Assembly (NCBI GenBank): GCA_946479055.1 | Contig: CAMLEX010000431.1 | Span: forward strand, 1 to 5,044 | Direction of reading: 5' to 3' | From: an uncultured Bacteroidota bacterium | GTDB taxonomy: Bacteria; Bacteroidota; Bacteroidia; Chitinophagales; Chitinophagaceae | Length of the DNA: 5,044 nt | In this document: in pieces, positions 1-5,044 of the stretch | Layout: each line of letters begins with the position of its first letter | Position numbering within the stretch: the stretch's first letter is position 1 | Notes under the pieces: generated by a model | Told to the model about the DNA's origin: nothing | Databases searched by the model: none | Seen by the model: the letters and a program-made list of their open reading frames with translations, nothing else | Made by a program: the position numbers and the translations under genes

Positions 1-52
1 TACGGCGACCACCGAGATCTACACTCTTTCCCTACACGACGCTTTCCGATCT
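1..52 (+). other. Illumina sequencing adapter contamination at the contig end
   Basis: The first 52 bases match the Illumina TruSeq universal/P5 adapter from its sixth base to its end, including the stretches TACGGCGACCACCGAGATCT and CTTTCCCTACACGACG. There is one deletion: the adapter ends GCTCTTCCGATCT and here it reads GCTTTCCGATCT. This is synthetic library sequence left untrimmed, not genomic DNA. Read on the minus strand it supplies the residues DRKASCRERV and a TAG stop (bases 19-21), a tail known to recur as an artefact in protein databases. Genuine sequence begins at about base 53. Confidence 0.98.
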
Positions 53-1176
53 GTAAAAATTTCCGTCTTTGCCCTGTTCTCATCGCAATAGCCATAGGGA
101 TCTTCAAACAACCCCAAATTGTATTTTGCTTCCAATATTCTTCTGCAGGCAGCATCTATTTGTTGTTGTGTAACCTTTCCTTCTTTTAAGGAATGTCCAA
201 TAGTAGTTAACAATCCTTCACCCACCATGTCCATATCAATACCAGCCATCAAGGCCCTTGCTGAAACTGTTTTCAGATCACCGATACCATGATCAACCAT
301 TTCATTGATACCTGTATAATCTGTAACCACAAATCCTTTAAATCCCCATTGTTTACGTAAGACATCTGTCAGCAACCATTTATTCGCTGTAGCTGGCACG
401 CCATCAATTTCATTAAATGAAGCCATTACACTTCCTACGCCTGCATCAACGGCCGCTTTGTAAGGTGGCAGGTATTCATTATACATTCTTACGCGACTCA
501 TATCTGTTGTATTATAATCACGCCCTGCTTCTGCAGCGCCATATAAAGCATAATGTTTTACACAAGCCATGATGGTATTGTTTTTTGCAAGATCATTACC
601 CTGGTAACCTCTGACCATCGCTTTTGCAATTTCAGAACCGAGATAAGCATCTTCACCACTTCCTTCTGAAATGCGTCCCCAGCGGGGGTCCCGGGAAATA
701 TCAACCATAGGCGAAAATGTCCAGTTAATTCCATCAGCGCTGGCTTCCTGCGCCGCGATCTGCGCACTACGTTCAACTAATTTCATATCCCAGGTACAAC
801 TCATACCCAATGGAATCGGAAAAACTGTTTCATAACCATGTATCACATCCATGCCAAAAAGCAATGGTATTTTCAAGCGGCTTTTTTCAACAGCGAGTTT
901 TTGCACTTCCTTGATTTTGGCTACTGATTTTATATTGAACAATCCACCTACTTTCCCTTCTGCAATTTTTTGTGCGATACCGGAGCTGCTGGCTTGTCCT
1001 GTCGTTATATCTCCTGCACCCGGCAAATTCAGCTGACCCAATTTTTCTTCCAGCGTCATTTTTTTCATCAGCCCGTCAATAAAGGTTTTCATCTTCGCAT
1101 GCTGCGAAGTTTGGGCAGTAACATTCACTGTCGAAACAATCAACAGACCAAGCAATAATCTTTGTAACATTTTCAT
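53..1176 (-). CDS. GH3 beta-glycosidase (BglX-like beta-glucosidase/beta-xylosidase), 3' part missing
   Basis: This is an exported glycoside hydrolase of family 3, which releases beta-linked glucose or xylose from the non-reducing ends of oligosaccharides with retention of configuration. Residues 1-22 are a signal peptide (K/R start, LLLGLLIVS core, VTAQ end), so it acts in the periplasm or outside. The N-terminal TIM-barrel domain is clear: LLFGMDVIHG (about 106-115, substrate-binding D110), DISRDPRWGR (159-168), KH (207-208) and GFVVTDY (281-287), where D286 is the expected catalytic nucleophile. About 374 genuine residues are present, while BglX proteins have about 750, so the second alpha/beta domain with the acid/base region and the fibronectin-like tail are missing. 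The open frame runs on to a TAG at 19-21, but those last residues are adapter. It starts 13 bp after the SGNH gene and is probably co-transcribed with it. Glucosidase versus xylosidase cannot be decided from this part. Confidence 0.93.
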
Positions 1177-1189
1177 ATCCTATAGTTTA

Positions 1190-1852
1190 TTATTTCAGTA
1201 AATGCGGCTCAATAAATTTATGCCAGATAGCATAGCCAGTTTTATTCATATGCAGGTTATCATCCAGGAAAAGATCGGGTCTTGGCTTACCTTCATCATC
1301 GATCATTTCCTTATATACATCAACATAACTTGTTCGCTTCTTTGACGAAAGATATTTTTTGATCAATTCATTTCCGCTGATCATTTTTGAAAGTAATAAC
1401 TGGCGGCTTGGACTAGGTTTCATGGAAACATAAGTCACTTTTACTTTAGGATAACGGTTCCTGATGATAGTAAATAATTGTTTGAAGCGATTATAGACAA
1501 GTTTGCCGGTAACTGAATCTGACGCTGCCACATCATTTTCGCCACAATAGATCACAATTTGTTTTGGCTGATAGGGAAGAATAATATCATTCGCATAACG
1601 GATAACATCTGGCAAAGAGGATCCACCAAAACCGCGGTTAATGATCGTATAAGAAGGAAAATACTGTTGTACATCTTTCCACATAGTGAAAGAGGAACTG
1701 CCAATAAAAAGAATAGCATTTTTGGGAGGAAAAGAAACAGAGTCTTGCTTTTTGAACGCCTGTATATCGTCCCAGAAAACAGGCTTTTGATCTTGTGCAA
1801 ATAAAATACCAGCCCACAAAAGAGCGACCACTATAATTTTTATCTTCTTCAT
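1190..1852 (-). CDS. Secreted SGNH/GDSL-family esterase (acylhydrolase)
   Basis: A 220-residue exported protein of the SGNH hydrolase superfamily. Residues 1-20 form a signal peptide (MKKIK, hydrophobic core, LFAQ). Block I is FIGSSSFTMW (49-58), in which S53 is the likely nucleophile and GSS replaces the classical GDS. Block II is NRGFGG (72-77, oxyanion glycine). Block III is CGENDVA (103-109, with N106 of the GxND motif). Block V is DNLH (198-201), the Asp/His of the triad. The length is normal for a single-domain member. The family hydrolyses ester bonds. Lying between GH43 and GH3 glycosidases, it may remove acetyl groups from xylan-type chains so that the glycosidases can act, but that substrate is inferred from context. 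It starts 49 bp after GH43 and ends 13 bp before GH3. There is no Shine-Dalgarno sequence; the leader is A/T-rich as in Bacteroidota. Confidence 0.9.
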   Translation of the reverse strand: MKKIKIIVVALLWAGILFAQDQKPVFWDDIQAFKKQDSVSFPPKNAILFIGSSSFTMWKDVQQYFPSYTIINRGFGGSSLPDVIRYANDIILPYQPKQIVIYCGENDVAASDSVTGKLVYNRFKQLFTIIRNRYPKVKVTYVSMKPSPSRQLLLSKMISGNELIKKYLSSKKRTSYVDVYKEMIDDEGKPRPDLFLDDNLHMNKTGYAIWHKFIEPHLLK

Positions 1853-1885
1853 TTAACTTATTTAATTCTCTTACTTTAACTGCTC

Positions 1886-1921
1886 CTTTGACCTGCATGA
1901 CTTATTTGACTTCTATGACCT
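1886..1921 (-). repeat. Degenerate 9-bp tandem repeat across the GH43 stop codon
   Basis: Read on the minus strand, four consecutive 9-base units fit the pattern ARGTCAnnn: AGGTCATAG (1913-1921), AAGTCAAAT (1904-1912), AAGTCATGC (1895-1903) and AGGTCAAAG (1886-1894). The first two lie mostly in the last codons of GH43 (VIEVK), the stop codon TAA is at 1902-1904, and the remaining units lie in the spacer before the SGNH gene. Because 9 is a multiple of 3, the spacer continues in frame as V-M-Q-V-K, echoing V-I-E-V-K before the stop. It may be a microsatellite-like remnant; no function is evident. Confidence 0.55.
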
Positions 1922-3821
1922 TTGTTCTATCCGACACTCCATTTTCATTCACTGCTTCAATGCAGTAATAATAAGTTTTCTGTGAATCCATCGCCTTCAT
2001 CCAATATTCATTGTTTGCATGTATCATAATGCTGGTATAAAGTTTATCCGGATGAGTGCCATAATAAATGTTATAAGCAAATGCATTGTCCACTAGTTTC
2101 CATTTAATAAAAGCGCTGCGTTTATCTTTTTCGGTTCTCAGGACTATAAATCCTTGCACAGGATCAGGCTTTGAGCCGTTACCATTTCCGAACACTCTTA
2201 ACCCGCTGATAGCGAATTTGCCGGCAGGCATGTGAATATTCTCCAATTTTATAAATCTTGCCTGTACAGATTTTTCAAATTCTATATAATCATGGGGCAC
2301 ATCTGTTTTATTATTGCTTTTATCTATCAATACATTCCATTTTTTCCCATCCAGTGAATGATATAATTTATATTGATGAAATAAACCTATAGTCTTTCCT
2401 AAAAAAATTGTGTCCATTTCTTTAGGAAAACTTACATCCTGGTCGGCATAATTGATCTGAATTGCATTGACAGTAGAAACAGAGCCCAGATCAGTTTGTA
2501 TCCATTCGCCTTTATTAGCCGTTATTGCACTCCAGTAGGTTTTTGCCAGTTCATCTACAGCATGATTGGAGTGGTAGCCGCCCAATGTGGATGACACTTG
2601 CACAGGTTTATTATAGTTCAGTAGCATCCAACCTGTAAAATAACCGGCCCCCATCCCGAACTTCGTTCCCAACCTTCGCTCCGTTTGGTTGCCCCCCAAT
2701 GGGGAAGAGACCATCGCACCCGCCCCGCTTTTCAACGAGCCTGAATTATTGGTAGTATTTTCAATAAGCGAGGGCTGTGTGTTGGCAGTTCCTTCCCCCT
2801 TGGGGGGAAGGCTAGGATGGGGGCCGGGAATATAATGAGGATAATCACCGAAGGTGGTATTGCAATACATCATATCATCTTTATCAAAACCTGCAGGCCA
2901 TATTCCCAACCTTCTTTCAAATGTATTCTTAACTGATATCACCGTAGTGGATATATGCCAGTAATTTTTATAATTATCCTGGAAAGTCGCACCGTGTCCG
3001 GCTCCTCTTACAAATCCACCCAGTTTAAAACTTAAGGGATCAGATTGTGCCGTAAAGGGTCCCAATGGGCCATCGCCTATTAATAATCCATCTGCATAGC
3101 CACTAAACTCCGTACCCGGTGCGCCATATTGCAAATAATATTTGTCTTTATGCTTCGTCATGTGTGATCCTTCAATAAATGGATCAAGAAATGTATTATC
3201 CATGTATTCACCAAACCGCTGCCAGCCATACCGCCAGGGCTCAAGCAGGTACATTTCTTTTCTTGTACCAATCGGCCGGAATGTTTTCCTATCCAATTCG
3301 ATTCCATACATCGGGAATTTATTGCTGCTGCCATTGTACATGTAAAGCTTGCCATCATCATCCGTAAAAAAAGATGGATCCCATCCGCCTATTTCAAATG
3401 AATCAACCAAAGGTTTCCATTCATTGGCTTTGGGATTAGTGCTCATCCATAATGTAAAATTGCTTGTATAAGTAGAGCCAAAAACAATCATGGTATCACC
3501 CACGATTCCTACGCCAGGTGCACATAACTCATCATAGACTCCACCGTTCCAGGGACGAAGAAATTTTTTGGAAACAAAATGCCAATTCAGCATATCGCTG
3601 CTCCACCAATAACCCCATTGATTGGTGCTGAATAAATAATAATCTCCTTTATAATTAACGATCACCGGATCGGCCGTAGCACGATGCCGCCCCCATTCGC
3701 TAAAATTGGGAATAGGCGTATAACCATAATCAATATTAATTGGATTGCAGTAAGTTTTCTGCTGGGAAAGCGCTACCGCGGTTGTTGACAAAATATAAAT
3801 CAATAATAAAAACTTTTTCAT
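1902..3821 (-). CDS. Secreted GH43 glycosidase with discoidin (F5/8 C) and fibronectin III-like domains
   Basis: A 639-residue exported family 43 glycoside hydrolase (inverting; typically beta-xylosidase, alpha-L-arabinofuranosidase or related). Signal peptide 1-20 (MKKFLLLIYILSTTAVALSQ) precedes QKTYCNP. The five-bladed propeller spans about 24-330 and carries the three expected acidic residues: D51 in ATADPVIV (base), D148 in GGWDPSFF (pKa modulator) and E218 in FIEGSHM (acid). Residues about 404-545 form an F5/8 type C (discoidin-like) domain, with DELAKTYWSA and GEWIQTDLG, probably sugar-binding. Residues about 555-639 form a fibronectin III-like domain ending VIEVK. I see no type IX secretion tail. 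Residues about 332-393 are a low-complexity linker encoded by an inverted-repeat-bounded insert (2644-2827), yet the frame stays open and all catalytic residues are intact, so the enzyme is probably functional. It starts 100 bp after DoxX with an A-rich leader (AAAGAAGAAATG). The exact substrate is not readable from sequence. Confidence 0.93.
   Translation of the reverse strand: MKKFLLLIYILSTTAVALSQQKTYCNPINIDYGYTPIPNFSEWGRHRATADPVIVNYKGDYYLFSTNQWGYWWSSDMLNWHFVSKKFLRPWNGGVYDELCAPGVGIVGDTMIVFGSTYTSNFTLWMSTNPKANEWKPLVDSFEIGGWDPSFFTDDDGKLYMYNGSSNKFPMYGIELDRKTFRPIGTRKEMYLLEPWRYGWQRFGEYMDNTFLDPFIEGSHMTKHKDKYYLQYGAPGTEFSGYADGLLIGDGPLGPFTAQSDPLSFKLGGFVRGAGHGATFQDNYKNYWHISTTVISVKNTFERRLGIWPAGFDKDDMMYCNTTFGDYPHYIPGPHPSLPPKGEGTANTQPSLIENTTNNSGSLKSGAGAMVSSPLGGNQTERRLGTKFGMGAGYFTGWMLLNYNKPVQVSSTLGGYHSNHAVDELAKTYWSAITANKGEWIQTDLGSVSTVNAIQINYADQDVSFPKEMDTIFLGKTIGLFHQYKLYHSLDGKKWNVLIDKSNNKTDVPHDYIEFEKSVQARFIKLENIHMPAGKFAISGLRVFGNGNGSKPDPVQGFIVLRTEKDKRSAFIKWKLVDNAFAYNIYYGTHPDKLYTSIMIHANNEYWMKAMDSQKTYYYCIEAVNENGVSDRTKVIEVK
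2644..2656 (+). repeat. Left 13-bp terminal inverted repeat of the GH43 insert
   Basis: CCGGCCCCCATCC is the exact reverse complement of bases 2815-2827. The match stops at both sides: flanking 2643 A does not pair with 2828 G, and inner 2657 C does not pair with 2814 A, so 13 bp is the full perfect arm. Confidence 0.85.
2791..2811. repeat. G/C-rich palindrome inside the insert
   Basis: CCTTCCCCC (2791-2799) pairs perfectly with GGGGGAAGG (2803-2811) around a 3-base loop. It sits three bases inside the right terminal repeat. A related but weaker copy (CCCC-AAT-GGGG, 2694-2704) lies near the other end; on the minus strand both read TTCCCC...GGGGG. In the protein it encodes LPPKGEG and its neighbours. 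It could form a strong mRNA hairpin in the middle of the GH43 message. Confidence 0.75.
2815..2827 (+). repeat. Right 13-bp terminal inverted repeat of the GH43 insert
   Basis: GGATGGGGGCCGG is the exact reverse complement of bases 2644-2656. On the minus strand it is the entry point of the insert, just after the codons for FGDYPHYI, which close the GH43 catalytic part. Confidence 0.85.
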
Positions 3822-3834
3822 TTCTTCTTTGTGT

Positions 3835-3849
3835 TTGATTTAAAATCAA
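3835..3849. promoter_or_regulatory. Small AT-rich palindrome ahead of GH43, possible operator
   Basis: TTGATTT and AAATCAA form a perfect 7-bp inverted repeat around a single central base, 13 bases upstream of the GH43 start codon. The position and symmetry would suit a dimeric repressor, but AT-rich DNA gives such palindromes by chance and no regulator gene is visible. I could not identify a Bacteroidota-type promoter (TTTG ... TAnnTTTG) in the spacer. Confidence 0.25.
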
Positions 3850-3863
3850 TTTGCTTCCTTTCA

Positions 3864-3895
3864 GGCTGTGCGAAGCGTCTTCGCTTCATACAGCC
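3864..3895. other. Hairpin between DoxX and GH43 genes
   Basis: The arms GGCTGTGCGAAGCG (3864-3877) and CGCTTCATACAGCC (3882-3895) form a 14-bp stem around a 4-base loop, with 12 Watson-Crick pairs, one wobble and one mismatch. It is the only strong structure in the 100-bp spacer. Neither strand has a run of T after the stem, so it is not a standard intrinsic terminator. It could be a leader or attenuating structure for GH43, an RNA-stabilising end for the PhyH-DoxX transcript, or a dispersed palindromic repeat. Confidence 0.6.
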
Positions 3896-3921
3896 AACCA
3901 CATAACTACTCTTTCTAAAAG

Positions 3922-4338
3922 CTACCTTCTTTTGCCAAATAATAACTGATCAACACTCATTTTACCTGGTCCATAAAAAAAGAAAACCAGTGCCAGCAAT
4001 ACAAATAAAAAAGGATGCTGGTCTTCGTACCAAATTTCTCCATGCCCAACAAAAATGCTAACGTATAACATTGTTCCGGCCATCAGCATTGATGCGATTC
4101 TTGTAAACAGGCCCACAAAAAGCAATACTCCTGAAATCAGTTCGGCCGCTTTGCCGGCATATACAAGCATTTTTTGTCCTTGTGAATTTTTAAAAACATC
4201 CCATCGCAAATACTCATTCATCTTTTCTTCGTTAAATATTTCCCATCCATGATAAATCATAAAAAAGCCAACTGCCAGTCTTATAAAAGTAAGACCGGCA
4301 GTTGGCCATAATGGTGAAGTCGAAAAAAATTTATTCAT
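3922..4338 (-). CDS. DoxX-family small integral membrane protein
   Basis: A 138-residue membrane protein of the DoxX family, with about four hydrophobic helices (roughly 14-31, 57-76, 80-97 and 108-123). Family-like features are FIRLAVGFFMIYHGWEIF (18-35), AAELISGVLLFVGLFTRIAS (64-83) and a closing GPGKMSVDQLLFG (124-136). Members are inner-membrane proteins, and most, including many Bacteroidota ones, have no settled biochemical role. I chose the ATG at 4336-4338. The same frame stays open to 4431, but that would overlap PhyH by 86 bp and add a polar, Lys-rich head not typical of the family. With the chosen start the gene begins 7 bp after the PhyH stop, so the two are very likely one transcript. 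A 100-bp spacer with a hairpin follows before GH43. Confidence 0.88.
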   Translation of the reverse strand: MNKFFSTSPLWPTAGLTFIRLAVGFFMIYHGWEIFNEEKMNEYLRWDVFKNSQGQKMLVYAGKAAELISGVLLFVGLFTRIASMLMAGTMLYVSIFVGHGEIWYEDQHPFLFVLLALVFFFYGPGKMSVDQLLFGKRR

Positions 4339-4345
4339 TGGAAAA

Positions 4346-5044
4346 TTATTTAAGCGCTTCGTCTTTTTGTTTTTCCAGGAAATTGGCATTATCGCTGATG
4401 CTCTCTGGTTCCCATTCCAACAAAGCTTCATCAGGCACTGCTGTTAGAGGAACAGTGCTTGATTGCGATGGCTCATTGGTCGGAACATTCGCACTACGGT
4501 TATAAACTGATATGAGTGACCAGCGTGCCCTGTCTGATAAATTAGCCTCAGACCTATGCAGGGTATTTGAATGAAAAAATAAAGCGTCCCCTGCTTTCAG
4601 CTCAACATATACCAGTTCCATTCTTTTTAATGCAAGGTCAACATAGTGTTGTGAAGCGCCAACCTGCTCGCCAGAAAATCCATGTTCAATCCTTCCCATT
4701 TTATGAGAGCCTTTTATTACCTGCAGGCAACCATTTTCTTTATTTGCATCAGTAATAGCCACCATAATAGAAATCATCTGATCCGGAAATAAAAATTCGT
4801 TTTTATACCAATATCCATAATCCTGGTGCCATTCCCAGGCGCCACCTACTTTAGGTTCCTTCTGCATCAGTTTGCTATGAAAATGACATACTTCGCTTTC
4901 ACCATCCATTAATTTGTCAGCTGAAACAACCATGCGATTGCTTTTCGTCAACAAGCCATAGGCGTCATTTCCTGGAGTATACCATAAGGTAAGTTTTGTT
5001 TTTTTTCCTGTTTGATCGTTTAGGTCAAAAGCATGCTTCTGCAG
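4346..5044 (-). CDS. Phytanoyl-CoA dioxygenase (PhyH)-family Fe(II)/2-oxoglutarate oxygenase, 5' end missing
   Basis: This is the C-terminal 232 residues of a non-haem iron, 2-oxoglutarate-dependent oxygenase of the PhyH family; the frame is open to the right edge, so the start lies outside. The iron-binding facial triad is visible: WHQDYGYWY gives H73 and D75 (numbered in the visible part), and H163 in NTLHRSEANLSDRARWS is the distal histidine, with R174 the likely 2-oxoglutarate partner. GCLQVIKGSHK and LKAGDALFFHSN are typical of the fold. No signal peptide can be assessed. Substrates of bacterial members range widely (small metabolites, osmolytes, lipids), so the substrate cannot be given. 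It precedes DoxX by 7 bp. A TTG at 4952-4954 could be taken as a start, but about 30 in-frame family-like residues (such as TLWYTPGNDAYG) lie upstream of it, so it is internal. Confidence 0.9.
   Translation of the reverse strand: MQKHAFDLNDQTGKKTKLTLWYTPGNDAYGLLTKSNRMVVSADKLMDGESEVCHFHSKLMQKEPKVGGAWEWHQDYGYWYKNEFLFPDQMISIMVAITDANKENGCLQVIKGSHKMGRIEHGFSGEQVGASQHYVDLALKRMELVYVELKAGDALFFHSNTLHRSEANLSDRARWSLISVYNRSANVPTNEPSQSSTVPLTAVPDEALLEWEPESISDNANFLEKQKDEALK

Larger units (their letters stand above)
2644..2827 (-). mobile_element. Inverted-repeat-bounded GC-rich insert within the GH43 gene (MITE- or palindromic-repeat-like)
   Basis: This 184-bp segment begins and ends with perfect 13-base inverted repeats (CCGGCCCCCATCC at 2644-2656 and GGATGGGGGCCGG at 2815-2827). 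It is rich in runs of C and G, unlike the AT-rich coding sequence around it. Two further G/C palindromes lie inside (2791-2811 and about 2694-2704), plus a small GAAC-TTC-GTTC hairpin (2658-2668) and a CAACC/GGTTG pair (2670-2674 with 2687-2691). It has no ORF of its own and no transposase, so it would be non-autonomous. On the minus strand it is translated in frame as about 62 Pro/Gly/Ser/Thr/Asn-rich residues (332-393) joining the GH43 propeller to the discoidin domain. No convincing target-site duplication is visible; the flanks are AATAA on the left and GAATA on the right. The general look resembles dispersed palindromic repeats of Bacteroidota genomes, which is recalled, not searched. Confidence 0.7.

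Noticed and set aside
19..52. C-terminal residues DRKASCRERV and the stop of the GH3 protein
   Set aside because: They are translated from the Illumina adapter and are not part of the organism's gene.
851..1158. Plus-strand open frames of about 60 codons opposite the GH3 gene
   Set aside because: They are antisense shadows of a well-supported gene, with no recognisable protein features.
1638..1898. Minus-strand 86-codon frame starting MQVKGAVKV
   Set aside because: It overlaps the SGNH gene in another frame and has no family features; its start simply reads through the 9-bp repeat.
3142..3367. Short open frames on both strands over the GH43 catalytic region
   Set aside because: They are out-of-frame shadows of the GH43 gene, whose catalytic motifs and length are clear.
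3864..3895. Intrinsic terminator for the PhyH-DoxX transcript
   Set aside because: The stem is strong, but no T run follows it on either strand, so it is recorded only as a hairpin of unknown role.
4339..4431. Upstream extension of the DoxX frame to an ATG at 4431, giving 169 residues
   Set aside because: It would overlap the end of PhyH by 86 bp and adds a polar, Lys-rich head unlike DoxX proteins. The ATG at 4338, 7 bp after the PhyH stop, fits better.
4952..4954. TTG as the start codon of the PhyH gene
   Set aside because: The frame stays open to the right edge and encodes about 30 more family-like residues (for example TLWYTPGNDAYG), so the gene is 5'-truncated, not short.

Overview
The window looks like one end, or possibly the whole, of a short draft or metagenomic contig from a member of the Bacteroidota, probably Chitinophagaceae-like. 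The signs are AT-rich DNA, no Shine-Dalgarno sequences ahead of the starts (A-rich leaders instead), signal peptides ending in ...AQ or ...SQ, and GH43, GH3 and SGNH proteins of the kind found in this phylum. The family-level placement is an inference from protein style, not from a search.

All five genes lie on the minus strand and read from the right edge to the left: a phytanoyl-CoA dioxygenase (PhyH)-family protein cut by the right edge (4346-5044), a small DoxX-family membrane protein (3922-4338), a secreted GH43 glycosidase with discoidin-like and fibronectin III-like domains (1902-3821), a secreted SGNH/GDSL esterase (1190-1852), and a secreted GH3 beta-glycosidase cut at the left (53-1176). 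Spacers are 7, 100, 49 and 13 bp, so PhyH-DoxX and GH43-SGNH-GH3 look like two tightly packed blocks. The 100-bp spacer holds a large hairpin and a small palindrome. No SusC/SusD pair, regulator, RNA gene or transposase is visible, and no gap exceeds 100 bp.

The three exported enzymes suggest breakdown of a decorated plant-type polysaccharide such as (arabino)xylan: GH43 removes arabinose or xylose units, the SGNH protein removes acyl (acetyl) groups, and GH3 finishes the oligosaccharides. The substrate is inferred from families only. PhyH and DoxX have no obvious role in that pathway.

Three points need attention. (1) Bases 1-52 are Illumina adapter, not organism DNA, and create a false C-terminus on the GH3 protein. 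(2) The GH43 gene carries an in-frame, GC-rich segment of about 184 bp bounded by perfect 13-bp inverted repeats, with further palindromes inside. It looks like a small mobile or palindromic repeat that has become a roughly 62-residue linker between the catalytic and discoidin domains. (3) A degenerate 9-bp tandem repeat straddles the GH43 stop codon. I see no wholly new multi-gene system; the in-gene repeat is the most interesting biological signal.
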